Shown here piece by piece: positions 1 through 9,115 of a DNA stretch of 64,000 nt. The stretch is from DATFDN01 sp963767645 (lineage in GTDB: Bacteria; Pseudomonadota; Alphaproteobacteria; Acetobacterales; Acetobacteraceae): NCBI GenBank assembly GCA_963767645.1, contig CAVYEW010000021.1, positions 1 through 64,000 of the forward strand, read 5' to 3'. The translations under genes and the position numbers were made by a program. The notes beneath the pieces were generated by a model. That model did no database searches and was not told where the DNA came from. It was given only the letters and a program-made list of their open reading frames with translations. Each line of letters begins with the position of its first letter. Within the stretch, counting starts at the first letter, position 1.

Positions 1-83
1 ACCGCGAAGGAGACACCGTCCACGGCACGGACGATCCCCCGCCGTGTCTGGTAGTGCTTGGTGAGCGACTCGACGGCAAGCAT
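1..83 (-). CDS. Oligopeptide ABC transporter ATP-binding protein, DppF/OppF-like (partial, 5' end only)
   Basis: The reverse strand begins with ATG at 83 and reads MLAVESLTKHYQTRRG, then a stretch ending VDGVSFA, before running off the window edge. This is the usual start of the second ATPase of a dipeptide/oligopeptide importer. Its ATG overlaps the TGA of the preceding ATPase gene (ATGA), so it is the last visible gene of the minus-strand operon. No Walker motif lies inside the fragment, so the family call rests on the N-terminal strand pattern and operon position. Confidence 0.75.
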   Translation of the reverse strand, partial: MLAVESLTKHYQTRRGIVRAVDGVSFA

Positions 84-1048
84 CACTGGCGAACATGCAG
101 CCAGCACGCGGCGCTGTGACCCTCGCCGACGGCGGCGTGCGGTGGATACGCGTTGCAGACGGCCATGCGATGCGGGCAGCGCGGGGCGAAGCGGCAGCCG
201 GCCGGCAGATCGGCGAGCGAGGGGGGCTGGCCGGGAATCGCGGCAAGCCGGTCGCGCGCGGCGCCCAGCCGCGGAATCGCGGACAGCAGAGCCCGCGTGT
301 AGGGGTGCGCGGGGTGGTGGTAGATCGCGCGTACCGGCCCCTGCTCCACGATCCGTCCGGCGTACATCACCGCGATCCGGTGGCACAGGCTCGCCGCCAC
401 GCCCAGATCGTGGGTGATGAGGATGATGCCGGCCCCGGTCTCCGACTGGATGCGCCGCAGCAGGGCGATGATCTGCGCCTGGATCGTAACATCCAGCGCC
501 GTCGTCGGCTCGTCCGCGATCAGCAGGCGCGGGCCGCAGGCGATCGCCATCGCGGTCACGATGCGCTGCCGCTGGCCGCCGGAGAACTGGTGCGGGAAGT
601 CCGAAAGCCGCCGCTCCGGGGAGGGAATGCGCACGCGGCGCAACAGGCCGATCGCTGCCTCCCGCAACTTTCCTCCGCGCGCGATCCGGTGGACGCGCAT
701 CGGCGTCGTCACCTGATCGCCGACGCTCCAGACCGGGTTGAGCGACGTCATCGGGTCCTGCGCGATCATCGCGATGCGCCGGCCGCGCACCGTGCGCGCC
801 ATTTGCCGCTCGGTCAGCGCGGTCAGTTCCTGACCGTCGAGCCGGATGCTGCCTCCCGCGATCCGTCCCGAACCCTTCGGCAGCAGGCGAAGCAGCGAAA
901 GCCCCGTCATTGTCTTGCCCGAGCCGGACTCGCCGACAAGGCCGAGCGTCTCGCCGTCTCCGACATCCAGATCGACGCCGTCGACCGGTCGCAGCACGCC
1001 CCGGCGAAGATGCAGGTGGGTCTGGAGATTTCGGACCTGGAGCACCAT
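83..1048 (-). CDS. Oligopeptide ABC transporter ATP-binding protein, DppD/OppD-like
   Basis: A 321-residue cytoplasmic ATPase that would energise import of a peptide or similar small solute. It has Walker A GESGSGKT at residues 39-46, a Q-loop (AQDPMTSLNP) near 96, the ABC signature SGGQR at 156-160, Walker B LLIADE at 175-180 and the H-loop His at 213. The C-terminal part (HPYTRALLSAIP, then a Cys-rich CRFAPRCPHRMAVC) is the oligopeptide-specific extension of the DppD/OppD family. The ATG at 1048 overlaps the stop of the permease gene before it (ATGA), indicating translational coupling. The substrate cannot be read from the sequence. Confidence 0.92.
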   Translation of the reverse strand: MVLQVRNLQTHLHLRRGVLRPVDGVDLDVGDGETLGLVGESGSGKTMTGLSLLRLLPKGSGRIAGGSIRLDGQELTALTERQMARTVRGRRIAMIAQDPMTSLNPVWSVGDQVTTPMRVHRIARGGKLREAAIGLLRRVRIPSPERRLSDFPHQFSGGQRQRIVTAMAIACGPRLLIADEPTTALDVTIQAQIIALLRRIQSETGAGIILITHDLGVAASLCHRIAVMYAGRIVEQGPVRAIYHHPAHPYTRALLSAIPRLGAARDRLAAIPGQPPSLADLPAGCRFAPRCPHRMAVCNAYPPHAAVGEGHSAACWLHVRQ

Positions 1049-1935
1049 CAGAGCTGCCTCAGATGCGGGTCGAGCAGGTCACGCAGCCAGTCCCCGACGA
1101 TGTTGGACGACAGGCATGTCACCATGATCGCGAGGCCCGGCATGGTGATCGTCCACCAAGCGTTGGTGATGTACTGCCGCGCATCCGACAGCATCAGTCC
1201 CCAAGAGACGTCGGGCTGCTGGACGCCGAGCCCCAGGAACGACAGAGACGCCTCGAACAGGATGACCTGACCGATCTGCAGAGTGGCGAGCACGAGCAGC
1301 GTGTTCAGGATGTTGGGCAGGAGGTGGCGGCGGAAGATCGTCGATGTGCCGACGCCGGCGACGCGCGCATAGGCCACGTAGTCTCGGGTCTTGAGCGACA
1401 GCACCTCGCCCCGGATCAGCCGCGCGTACCAGGCCCAGTAGGTCAGCGCGATCACGACGACGACGGTGGTGAGGCCGGGTTGCAGGGCGGCGGCGAGGAT
1501 CAGCGCGAGCGCGACGGGCGGAACCGATTGCTGGATCTCGACCAGCCGCATGATCGTCGCATCGACCTTCCCGCCGAAATAGCCCGAGGCCATGCCGGCG
1601 AGCGCGCCGATGCCGCCCGAAAGAATGATCGCATAGAACGCGACGATCACCGATACGCGCGAGCCCACCATGATCCGGCTCAGCAGGTCGTGGCCCATGT
1701 TGTCGGTGCCGAGCGGCGTGGAGAAGCTGCCGCCGGCCTCGAAGAACGGCGGACGGAAGGAGGCGCCGAGGTCGAGATCGTTCGGGTCATGCGGGGCAAT
1801 CGCCGCGCCGCCTGCCGCGCAGATCAGCACGAGCGCGAGCACACAGAGCGAAATCCAGGGCACGCCGCCGAGCCCGAGCGCCGCCCGCAACCGCCCCGGC
1901 ATTGTCGCGATGGGCGCATTGACGCTAGCGCTCAT
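1048..1935 (-). CDS. Oligopeptide ABC transporter permease, DppC/OppC-like
   Basis: A 295-residue inner-membrane permease. An N-terminal membrane segment (residues about 27-50) is followed by the typical periplasmic stretch containing GTDNMGHDLLSRI, then about five more segments. The cytoplasmic coupling loop (YVAYARVAGVGTSTIFRRHLLPN) is the EAA-type site that contacts the ATPases. The C-terminus SFLGLGVQQPDVSWG is the DppC family hallmark. It overlaps the DppB-like gene upstream by 11 bases (1925-1935) and the DppD-like gene downstream by 3, consistent with one operon. Confidence 0.92.
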   Translation of the reverse strand: MSASVNAPIATMPGRLRAALGLGGVPWISLCVLALVLICAAGGAAIAPHDPNDLDLGASFRPPFFEAGGSFSTPLGTDNMGHDLLSRIMVGSRVSVIVAFYAIILSGGIGALAGMASGYFGGKVDATIMRLVEIQQSVPPVALALILAAALQPGLTTVVVVIALTYWAWYARLIRGEVLSLKTRDYVAYARVAGVGTSTIFRRHLLPNILNTLLVLATLQIGQVILFEASLSFLGLGVQQPDVSWGLMLSDARQYITNAWWTITMPGLAIMVTCLSSNIVGDWLRDLLDPHLRQL

Positions 1936-2845
1936 GGCGAATCCTCGGGTCGACGAGCCCGTAGGAGAGATCGACGAGCAGATTGGCGAGCACGAACATC
2001 ACCGAGGCACTCAGCACCCCCGCCTGCACGACGGGGAAGTCGCGCGAGAACACCGCCTCCACCACCGTCCGGCCGACGCCGGGCCAGGCGAAGATCACCT
2101 CCACCACGAACGAGCCGCCGAGCATCGCGGCGAAATAGACGCCGAGCATGGTGAGCAGGGGGACCGCCGCGTTGCGGAACCCATATTTCCAGACGATCAG
2201 CCGCTCCGGCGTGCCGAGCGCGCGGGCGAGCCGGATATGGTCGGCTTCGAGCACGTCGAGCATCGCCGAGCGCACGATGCGCGTCATCGCCGCGACGGGA
2301 TACCAGCCGAGCGCGATCGCCGGCAGGATCAGGTGGTTGAGCCCGCCGTAGCCGAACGCCGGCAGCCAATCGAGCTGAATGGCGAAGGCGAGTATCAGCA
2401 GCAGCCCCACCCAGAACGCCGGCATCGCCTGACCGAGCATTGCGAAGATTCGGCCCAGCCGATCGATCCAACCCCCGCGATAGACCGCCGAAAGGACGCC
2501 GACGGGCACCGCGACAATGAGGCTGAACACCAGCCCGGCGACGGCGAGTTCGACAGTGGCCGGGAGCCGGTCGAGGATCAGCCGGATCGCCGGCATCTGC
2601 CAGCGATAGGACTGGCCGAAATCGCCGTGCAGCGCGCGGTCGAGAAAGATGCCGTATTGCACGATCAGCGGCCGGTCGAGCCCGAGCGCCTGGTGCATCG
2701 CCTTGAACGCGCTCGGCGGCGCCTCCGGCGGCAGCATCAGCGTCACCGGGTCGCCGGACAGGCGCGTGATGATGAACACGATCAGGCTCGCGCCCAGGAT
2801 GCTGATGACGCCTTCGCCGAGGCGGCGCAGTATGAAGCGGGTCAT
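1925..2845 (-). CDS. Oligopeptide ABC transporter permease, DppB/OppB-like
   Basis: A 306-residue inner-membrane permease starting MTRFILRRLGEGVISILGAS, the standard DppB opening in which an arginine-rich tip leads into the first membrane helix. The family motif near residues 82-106 and the coupling loop (DHIRLARALGTPERLIVWKYG) are present. The C-terminus ends LLVDLSYGLVDPRIRHER, as expected for DppB. It sits 10 bases after the frameshifted solute-binding-protein gene and overlaps the DppC-like gene by 11 bases. It would form the translocation pore as a heterodimer with the DppC-like subunit. Confidence 0.92.
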   Translation of the reverse strand: MTRFILRRLGEGVISILGASLIVFIITRLSGDPVTLMLPPEAPPSAFKAMHQALGLDRPLIVQYGIFLDRALHGDFGQSYRWQMPAIRLILDRLPATVELAVAGLVFSLIVAVPVGVLSAVYRGGWIDRLGRIFAMLGQAMPAFWVGLLLILAFAIQLDWLPAFGYGGLNHLILPAIALGWYPVAAMTRIVRSAMLDVLEADHIRLARALGTPERLIVWKYGFRNAAVPLLTMLGVYFAAMLGGSFVVEVIFAWPGVGRTVVEAVFSRDFPVVQAGVLSASVMFVLANLLVDLSYGLVDPRIRHER

Positions 2846-2855
2846 CTCTGCGTGC

Positions 2856-4437
2856 TCAGGCGGTCTTCAGCCCGATCTCCTGGAAGTTCCGCCAGAAACC
2901 TGGCGTCGGCCAGGGGGTCCAGCTCATCTTATTGGTGCGCCAGGCGAACGTGACCAGCGGGCGATAGGTGGTGATGCCGCCCAGGACCTTGTCGTGCTTG
3001 AGCGCGGCAATCTGTTGCAGGAGGGCGGCGCGCTTGTCCGGATCAAGGATGCGACGCTGCTGCTCGACGAGCTTGTCCGCCTCGGGATCATTCGTGAACG
3101 AGTACGAGCCCCAGCCCGTGCCCGGAACGTAGCTGTGCAGATGGCCTCCCCACGCCATGCCGGGATCGCCTGGGATGCCCTGTCCCCACATCCAGGAGAT
3201 CGCGCCGTCCATCTGCGGGCCGGTCGGGGTCCGGCGGCCCTCGTTGATCCAGGCGCCGTATTCCAGTTCCTGAACCCGGCAGCGTATGCCGGCCTGGCTG
3301 AGATAGGCGAACATCGCCTCTCCCACCTCCTTGATGTTCGGCTCGCGCGGCGTGGTCAGGTTGTAGCAGGGCACGTCCAAGCCGTTCGGATGGCCGGCCG
3401 CGCGCAGCAGTTCGCGCGCCTTCTTGGGATCGTAGGGATAGGGCTTCACCGCGGGATTGTATCCGGTCTCCCCCGGTGCAAGCTCGGCATAGCGCTGCCC
3501 TTGCCCGAACAGAACCTTGCTGATGATCGCGTCCATGTCGATCGCATAGGCGGCGGCTTGGCGGACGCGCACATCCTTGAACGGCGAGTTCGGCTGATCA
3601 GCGGCAAGGTTGATGAACAGGTTGTTGCCATCCGCAAGCGTCTTGGTGGAGACGCCGGACATTTTCTGGAACTCGGCCGTCATCGCGGGCGGCACGGCGT
3701 CGATCCAGTCCACCGCGCCGGTCCTGAATGCCGCGACGCGCGTCAGATCCTCCGGGATCACCTTGATCACCAGGTTTTTGACGGTGGGCCGCTGCGCCTT
3801 GTTCCAGTACCCGTCGAACGCCTGTAGCCGCATTTCCTCATGCACGGTGCGGGAGACGAACTTCCACGGACCGGTGCCGATCGGCGCCTTGACGAAGCCG
3901 TCATGGTCCGACCTGCTCGTAATATGTCTTCGGCACCGCCCAGAGGACGAGATAGTTCACCAGAAAGAGCGCGTCGGGCTGCTTGAAGTGCAGGCGAAAG
4001 CGGCGATCGTCGGCGATCTCGAACGCCTCCACGTCCTCCAGCATGAACGCGAACCGAGCATGCTTCGGATCGCGCATCAGCTGGTAGGAGAATTGGAAAT
4101 CCGCCGATGTCACCGGCTGGCTGTTGTGGAACAGCAAGCCCTCGCGCAGCGTGACGTCGATGATCGGCTTCTCCGGCGTGCCGACGACTTCGTATTTCTC
4201 GGCAAGCCAGTTCACGGGCTTGCCCTGCGGATCGGCGCGCACGAGCTGCTCGAAGAGGTTGCCGATCATGTAGAAATCGACGCCCGCCGAGGACTCGGTC
4301 GGGTCGAGCGTCGTGGCTTCGGCGCCCAGCGCGACAGTCAGGGTATCCCCGCCGCCGCCGGCCTGGCCGAAGGCCGGTCGAAGGCCGAGCGCGGCCAAGG
4401 CAGGAATCCCGAAGGCGAAAGAGCGGCGTCGAAGCAA
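2856..4437 (-). CDS. Periplasmic solute-binding protein, SBP_bac_5 (DppA-like), frameshifted
   Basis: Two adjacent reading frames together encode about 528 residues, the normal length of this family. The 5' part (start 4437) has an arginine-led export signal (MLRRRSFAFGIPALAALG, cut near AFGQA) and ends ...YYEQVGP at the stop at 3901. In the next frame the text continues HDGFVKAPIGTGPWKFV, then MHEEMRLQAFDGYWNKA and the family C-terminus. Removing one G of the pair at 3905-3906 (one C on the coding strand) restores one frame. The break is therefore a single-base insertion, either a consensus error or a recent mutation. It is the first gene of the minus-strand importer operon and would deliver the substrate to the permeases. 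Confidence 0.85.
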
Positions 4438-4499
4438 TGGGTCCTCCCGAAGCCGTTCGGCTTGATTGAGGCGGACACAAACACGCGGCGGCGCCGCGG

Positions 4500-4519
4500 G
4501 TCAACAGTCAGTTGTTGAC
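4500..4519. promoter_or_regulatory. Perfect palindrome in the divergent promoter, probable GntR operator
   Basis: GTCAACA and TGTTGAC are perfect 7-base inverted arms separated by 6 bases. The site lies in the 114-base gap between the solute-binding protein gene (minus) and the GntR regulator (plus). The right arm contains TTGACA (4515-4520), usable as a -35 box toward the regulator. The left arm gives TTGACC on the minus strand, usable toward the importer operon. A dimeric regulator bound here could block both. GntR proteins of this type typically bind short palindromes close to their own gene; which regulator binds is inference. Confidence 0.6.
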
Positions 4520-4551
4520 AATCTTACTCCGGCTGCGTCACATCCCCGGCG

Positions 4552-5325
4552 ATGGCTCCTGAAGCGCCCGTGAACCGTCCGACGCCGACGATTGCGCCGA
4601 GCGCGCAAGCCTCACGGCGCCCGTCCCATCGACCGCGCACCATTCCGGAGCAGATCGCCGACCATCTCGGGATGGCGATCCTGCGCGGCGACTATCGCGA
4701 CGGCGAGCGGATCGGCGAGCAGGAGATGGCCGAGCTTTACGGCGTCAGCCGCGGTCCGGTGCGCGAGGCGATCCGCGTCCTGCAGTCGCGTGGCATGGTC
4801 GCCTTCGAGCCGCGGCGGGGCGCGTTCGCCATCGGCGTCTCGCTCGACCTGATCGCGGATCTTTTCAACACGCGCGCTGCTCTGCTGGGCATGGCCGGCC
4901 GCTGCTTCGCTCGGGTCGCGCCCTTGGGGTTGGATCAGTTTTCCGACCGGCTGGCCCGACTGCGCGCGATTGCCCCGATGGACGAATCCGACCCGATCGA
5001 GTTCGCCCAGGCGGTGGGCTGGGTCGGAGCCTCCATCTACAATCATTGCGGCAATGCCACGCTGACCCGGTTGCTGCGCGAGCAGGGAGAGACCTCGCTT
5101 TGGGGCTTCATCTGGCGAGAGCGGCCGCTCGACTACTTCACCCTAGAGCGACGCACCTCCTGCATCGCCGACTACACGGCCACGGAAACCGCCGTTTGCA
5201 GCGGTAACGAAACGGAGGCTGAAGCGCGCCTGCGCAAGATCATCTTTGATTCGCGGGACTGCGTGCTGAATACGTTGCTGGAGGCGCGTGGCGGCGCGGT
5301 CGATCCAACTAAAGTTTTCCGCTGA
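4552..5325 (+). CDS. GntR-family transcriptional regulator (FadR/VanR-type)
   Basis: A 257-residue DNA-binding regulator. The winged helix-turn-helix spans about residues 35-100 and contains the diagnostic EQEMAELYGVSRGPVREAIR and the wing FEPRRGAFAI. The rest is helical and fits the FCD-type ligand-binding domain (SIYNHCGNATL with the expected His, and a long C-terminal helix). It is transcribed away from the first importer operon and lies 254 bases before the second. It probably controls one or both importers in response to a small organic acid or related ligand; the ligand is not evident. The proline-rich N-terminal 30 residues make the exact start uncertain. Confidence 0.9.
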   Translation: MAPEAPVNRPTPTIAPSAQASRRPSHRPRTIPEQIADHLGMAILRGDYRDGERIGEQEMAELYGVSRGPVREAIRVLQSRGMVAFEPRRGAFAIGVSLDLIADLFNTRAALLGMAGRCFARVAPLGLDQFSDRLARLRAIAPMDESDPIEFAQAVGWVGASIYNHCGNATLTRLLREQGETSLWGFIWRERPLDYFTLERRTSCIADYTATETAVCSGNETEAEARLRKIIFDSRDCVLNTLLEARGGAVDPTKVFR

Positions 5326-5579
5326 ACCGGTATGTTTGATCCAAGGGTTTAACGGTGCCGGCTTGGGCGGCGAGGAAAGCTTGTCCGGCATCGCCGGCAG
5401 GCACACCATAGATTCGAATCCAGATGTCAAAGCCTCGAAACTACAGGTTTGCTCAGAAAAGTCGTAGCTGACTGTGCATACCCAGTTTTCAAACTACCCA
5501 CCACGGCGATTGCCTTCCTGCGTCGGGTTCAGTATCATCGGACCAAAGAACAAGGCTCGCGCCACAATCGGGGGACGTC

Positions 5580-7214
5580 ATGACTGCATCCGTTGACCGC
5601 CGCGATTTCATGCTGGGACTGGTCGCCGCGGGCTACGCGCTCCTGGAGAGCGGGCCGGCCAACGCGGCAGGCGACCCGAGCCTGCTCGCCCAGCCCTGGG
5701 CGGCCCGGGAAGAGGCGGAGAAGCCGGTGCGCGGCGGCTATCTGCGGACCGCGGCGGAGCAATACATCGGCAAGATGAATCCCAATCACTGGCCGGTGCT
5801 CGACTGGGTCACGATGGGCGATTTCTACGAGAAGCTGTTTGTCACTGACGGCAGCTACCGCTCGACGGTGCCCTGGCTTCTGGAGTCGCTCTCCTACGAG
5901 AACCCGACAACGGCCGTGACCAAGCTGCGCGACGGGATCACGTTCCAGGACGGCACCAAGTTCGACGCTGCCGCGGTGAAGTTCGTCATCGATTGGATCC
6001 GCGACCCCAAGGACGGGGCCTGGGACGTGAGCTGGTTGACGCCGCTCGACACGGTGGAGGTCGTGGACGATCTGACCGTGCGCTGGCACTTCAAGACGCC
6101 ATGGGCGTCATTCCCCGGAGTTATCTCCAATGTCCCGGGCTACATGATGTCCTCGACCGCCCTCAAGAACGGCCCGAACAGCTTGGACAACCACCCGCTC
6201 GGCACCGGACCGTACTTGTTCGAGGACGCCAGCCCCGGCAATTTCTTGAAGGTGAAGCGCAACCCCAACTGGTGGTTCGCGAAGGCATCGGGCAATGCCG
6301 ACATGCCGTATTTCGACGGCGTCACCGTCACCATCATCCCCGATCCCGCCGTGCGTCTCGCCAATCTTCTTGCCGGCAAGGTCGATCTGTTGCTCTCGGT
6401 CGATAAGTCGCAATACACGGGCATCAAGAACAATCCGGATCTGAGCGTCCATGTCGTGCCGCTCAACTCGGTCAACGCAATTCGCTTCAACGCCACGAAG
6501 GGGGTCTGCTCGGACATTCGCGTGCGCAAGGCAATCAGTCACGCGATCGACCGCCGCGCACTGATCGTCGGCACGCAGTTCGGGCTCGCCCGCATCGCCA
6601 GCTGCATGTATCCCGAGGACCATTGGGCGCACAATCCGAACCTGAAGCCGGTGTCCTACGATCCGGCGCTGGCCAAGTCGCTGTTGGCGGAAGCGGGTCA
6701 CGGCAGCGACCTCACCGTGCGCGGCTTTTACAACAGCACCGCCCAGGGCCAGACCGTAGCCGGGGCGATCAAGAACATGCTGGCCAAGGTCGGCGTGACG
6801 TGGGACGTGCAGCTGCTGGCGCCGGTCGCGGCCACCGAGCGCCTCAAGAACGCCGACTATGATCTGGCCGAGGGCGGCTGGACCTTCATCTATGATCCCG
6901 ATCTGATGGCGACCGGCCTCTATATGCCCGAGGGCGGCTTCAATTTCGGCCGCAGCCACAACGAGGAGGCGATCAAGCTGATCGAAGCCGGCCGTGCCGA
7001 GGTCGACCCCGCCAAGCGTCAGCAAATCTACTGGCAGCTCGAGAAGGTTCTCTACGACGACTACGAGGATGCCTGGCTGTGGTGGGAGGAGAGCGTGATA
7101 GCAATGCGCAAGAGCGTGCGCGGCTGGAACCAGGAGCAGTTCATCAAATACAAGGAGTCGTGGTTCGTGTCGCATCCGCTCTGGTTCAAGGACGGCAAGC
7201 CCGACAGCGTCTGA
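5580..7214 (+). CDS. Periplasmic solute-binding protein, SBP_bac_5 (DppA/OppA-like)
   Basis: A 544-residue export-competent binding protein. The N-terminus has a twin-arginine-like signal (RR at residues 7-8 in DRRDFML, then a hydrophobic stretch ending in GPANAA), so Tat export is likely. The family pattern is intact: a region like LRDGITFQDGTKFDAAAVKF near residue 118, GTGPYLFEDASPGNFLKVKRNPNWW near 210, and RVRKAISHAIDRRALI near 315. The 254 bases upstream hold no recognisable gene, so the promoter should be there. It opens the second importer operon, whose permease and ATPase genes follow. The substrate is unknown. Confidence 0.93.
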   Translation: MTASVDRRDFMLGLVAAGYALLESGPANAAGDPSLLAQPWAAREEAEKPVRGGYLRTAAEQYIGKMNPNHWPVLDWVTMGDFYEKLFVTDGSYRSTVPWLLESLSYENPTTAVTKLRDGITFQDGTKFDAAAVKFVIDWIRDPKDGAWDVSWLTPLDTVEVVDDLTVRWHFKTPWASFPGVISNVPGYMMSSTALKNGPNSLDNHPLGTGPYLFEDASPGNFLKVKRNPNWWFAKASGNADMPYFDGVTVTIIPDPAVRLANLLAGKVDLLLSVDKSQYTGIKNNPDLSVHVVPLNSVNAIRFNATKGVCSDIRVRKAISHAIDRRALIVGTQFGLARIASCMYPEDHWAHNPNLKPVSYDPALAKSLLAEAGHGSDLTVRGFYNSTAQGQTVAGAIKNMLAKVGVTWDVQLLAPVAATERLKNADYDLAEGGWTFIYDPDLMATGLYMPEGGFNFGRSHNEEAIKLIEAGRAEVDPAKRQQIYWQLEKVLYDDYEDAWLWWEESVIAMRKSVRGWNQEQFIKYKESWFVSHPLWFKDGKPDSV

Positions 7215-7253
7215 CGGCGCCTCGATTTTGCCGCTGCGCGGCAGAGGACCGCA

Positions 7254-8211
7254 ATGGGTCGATATGTCCTGCTAAGGCTGGCGCACGCCTTCATCATCCT
7301 GGTGATCGTCACGGTGCTGGTGTTCATCGTCGCCCGCCTGATTCCGGGCGACGCCATCATGGCGCAGATGAGCGCCACCGTCGGCGTGCAGGATCCGGCG
7401 GTGGTCGCGCGCGTGCGCCAGGAGTTCGGCTTGGATCAGCCGCTCTGGCAGCAGTTCGTCGGCTGGCTCGGCGACTTCCTCCGCGGCAACTGGGGAACTT
7501 CCCTCGGCACCGGCCAGCCGGTGCTGCAGATGTTCGCGCAGCGGCTGCCGATCACGCTCGAGCTGTTCGGCTGGGCGACGGTCTGGTCGTTCCTCATCGG
7601 CATCCCGGTCGGGATCGTCAGCGCGGTCCGGCGCGGCTCACCACTCGACATGACGCTGACCACCGGCGCCCTGCTCGGCGTCTCGATCCCGTCGTTCTGG
7701 CTGGCCATCGTGCTCATCTATCTGCTGGCGGTGACGCTGCCGATCTTCCCGCCGTCCGGCTACGTGCCGCCCCTCCCAGGGCCTTTGGCTCAACTTCAAG
7801 GCGATGGTGCTGCCGAGCTTTGTGCTCGGATTCAATTCGGCGGGACTGCTGGCGCGCTTCGTGCGCTCAAGTCTGCTCGAAGTGCTGAGCCAGGATTTCA
7901 TCCGCACTGCCCGCGCCAAGGGCCTGACGGAGCGTGCCGTCGTGGTGCTTCATGCGATCAAGCCGGCGATGATTCCGGTCGTCACCGTCATCGGCCTCTC
8001 GTGGGGCGGCTTGCTGGCCGGCGCGTTCTTCGTGGAGGTGATCTTTGCGATTCCCGGCCTCGGCCGGATGAGTGTGGACGCGATCTTTACGAAGGATTTT
8101 CCGGTGATGCAGGCGATGCTGATCGCGGTTTCCGTCAACGTGCTGCTGGTCAATCTCGCGGTCGATATTCTCTACGGCTACCTCGATCCGCGCGTGCGGG
8201 TGCGGTCATAG
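7254..8211 (+). CDS. Oligopeptide ABC transporter permease, DppB-like, frameshifted
   Basis: The N-terminal part (MGRYVLLRLAHAFIILVIVT..., then PSGYVPP) and the C-terminal part (MVLPSFVLGFNSAGLLARF... to YLDPRVRVRS) are in different frames. The C4 run at 7770-7773 has one base too many: with three Cs the text reads GYVPPSQGLWLNFKAMVLP without interruption. The repaired product is about 318 residues with six membrane segments and the DppB coupling loop (DFIRTARAKGLTERAVV). The position in a short homopolymer makes a sequencing or assembly error likely. It lies 39 bases after the binding-protein gene and 13 before the DppC-like gene. Confidence 0.86.
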
Positions 8212-8224
8212 CGGGCGCCGCCGG

Positions 8225-9115
8225 ATGAGCGATCTCGCCACCTCCGCCGCTGTCGCGCCGCCGCGCACCCGCAGCGCGGGATCGGCCCTCCTGCGCACGG
8301 TGCTGCGGCACCGTCTCGCCATGGTCGGGCTGGTGATCATCGCGCTCCTGTGCGTCATGGCCATCTTCGCGCCGCTGCTGGCTCCGTACAGCCCGTATGA
8401 CCAGGATCTCTATGCCGTGTTGTCGCCACCATCCGCGGCGCACTGGCTCGGCACCGACAATCTCGGGCGCGACCTGATGTCCCGCGTCATCTACGGCGCC
8501 CGCGTGTCGCTGTTCGTCGGCATCGTCTGCACCGTGCTGTCATCGGCGATCGGCGTCGTTGCGGGGCTGATTGCCGGTTTCAAGGGCGGCGTTATCGACG
8601 CCATCATCATGCGCGTGACCGACGCCTTCCTCTGTTTTCCGCCGCTGATCTTCATCCTGGTCATGGCGGCGGCGCTCGGGCCGGGAATCTACAATGTCAT
8701 CATCTCGTTCGCCGTGTTCGGCTGGACCGGATTCGCGCGCATCATGCGTGGACAAGTGCTGCTCGTGCGCGAGCTGGCGTTTATCGAGGCGTCACGGTCT
8801 GCCGGCGTACCGTCGCTCCGCCTCATGTGGCGCCATGTGCTGCCGAACGCGCTGACGCCGATCATCGTCGCCGCCTCGATCACCGTCGGTACCGCGATCC
8901 TCGTCGAAGCCGGCGTGTCGTTCCTGGGCGTGGGCGTGCAGCCTCCCACGGCAAGCTGGGGCGGGGAGCTGCGCATCGGCTTCACCTACCTCCAGAGCGT
9001 GCCGCTGTTCTCGATCGCGCCCGGTCTGATGATCTCGCTCGCCGTCGTCGCCTTCAATTTTGTCGGCGACGGCCTGCGCGATGCGCTGGACCCGCGGCTC
9101 AAGGGAACCCTATGA
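8225..9115 (+). CDS. Oligopeptide ABC transporter permease, DppC-like
   Basis: A 296-residue inner-membrane permease. It has the DppC markers: one N-terminal helix (about residues 36-58), the GTDNLGRDLMSRVIYGARVS segment, the coupling loop AFIEASRSAGVPSLRLMWRH, and the C-terminal SFLGVGVQPPTASWGGEL. The last codons overlap the start of the next ATPase gene (ATGA at 9112-9115), so the genes are probably translationally coupled. It pairs with the frameshifted DppB-like gene just upstream. Confidence 0.92.
   Translation: MSDLATSAAVAPPRTRSAGSALLRTVLRHRLAMVGLVIIALLCVMAIFAPLLAPYSPYDQDLYAVLSPPSAAHWLGTDNLGRDLMSRVIYGARVSLFVGIVCTVLSSAIGVVAGLIAGFKGGVIDAIIMRVTDAFLCFPPLIFILVMAAALGPGIYNVIISFAVFGWTGFARIMRGQVLLVRELAFIEASRSAGVPSLRLMWRHVLPNALTPIIVAASITVGTAILVEAGVSFLGVGVQPPTASWGGELRIGFTYLQSVPLFSIAPGLMISLAVVAFNFVGDGLRDALDPRLKGTL

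Noticed and set aside
910..2154. A 414-codon plus-strand frame opposite the first importer permeases
   Set aside because: Shadow of the minus-strand permease and ATPase genes; composition is charged and repetitive with no domain.
5326..5579. Possible small gene or second GntR site before the second binding-protein gene
   Set aside because: No convincing reading frame with a ribosome-binding site, and no copy of the GTCAACA palindrome; only a short CCGGC/GCCGG stem was noticed.
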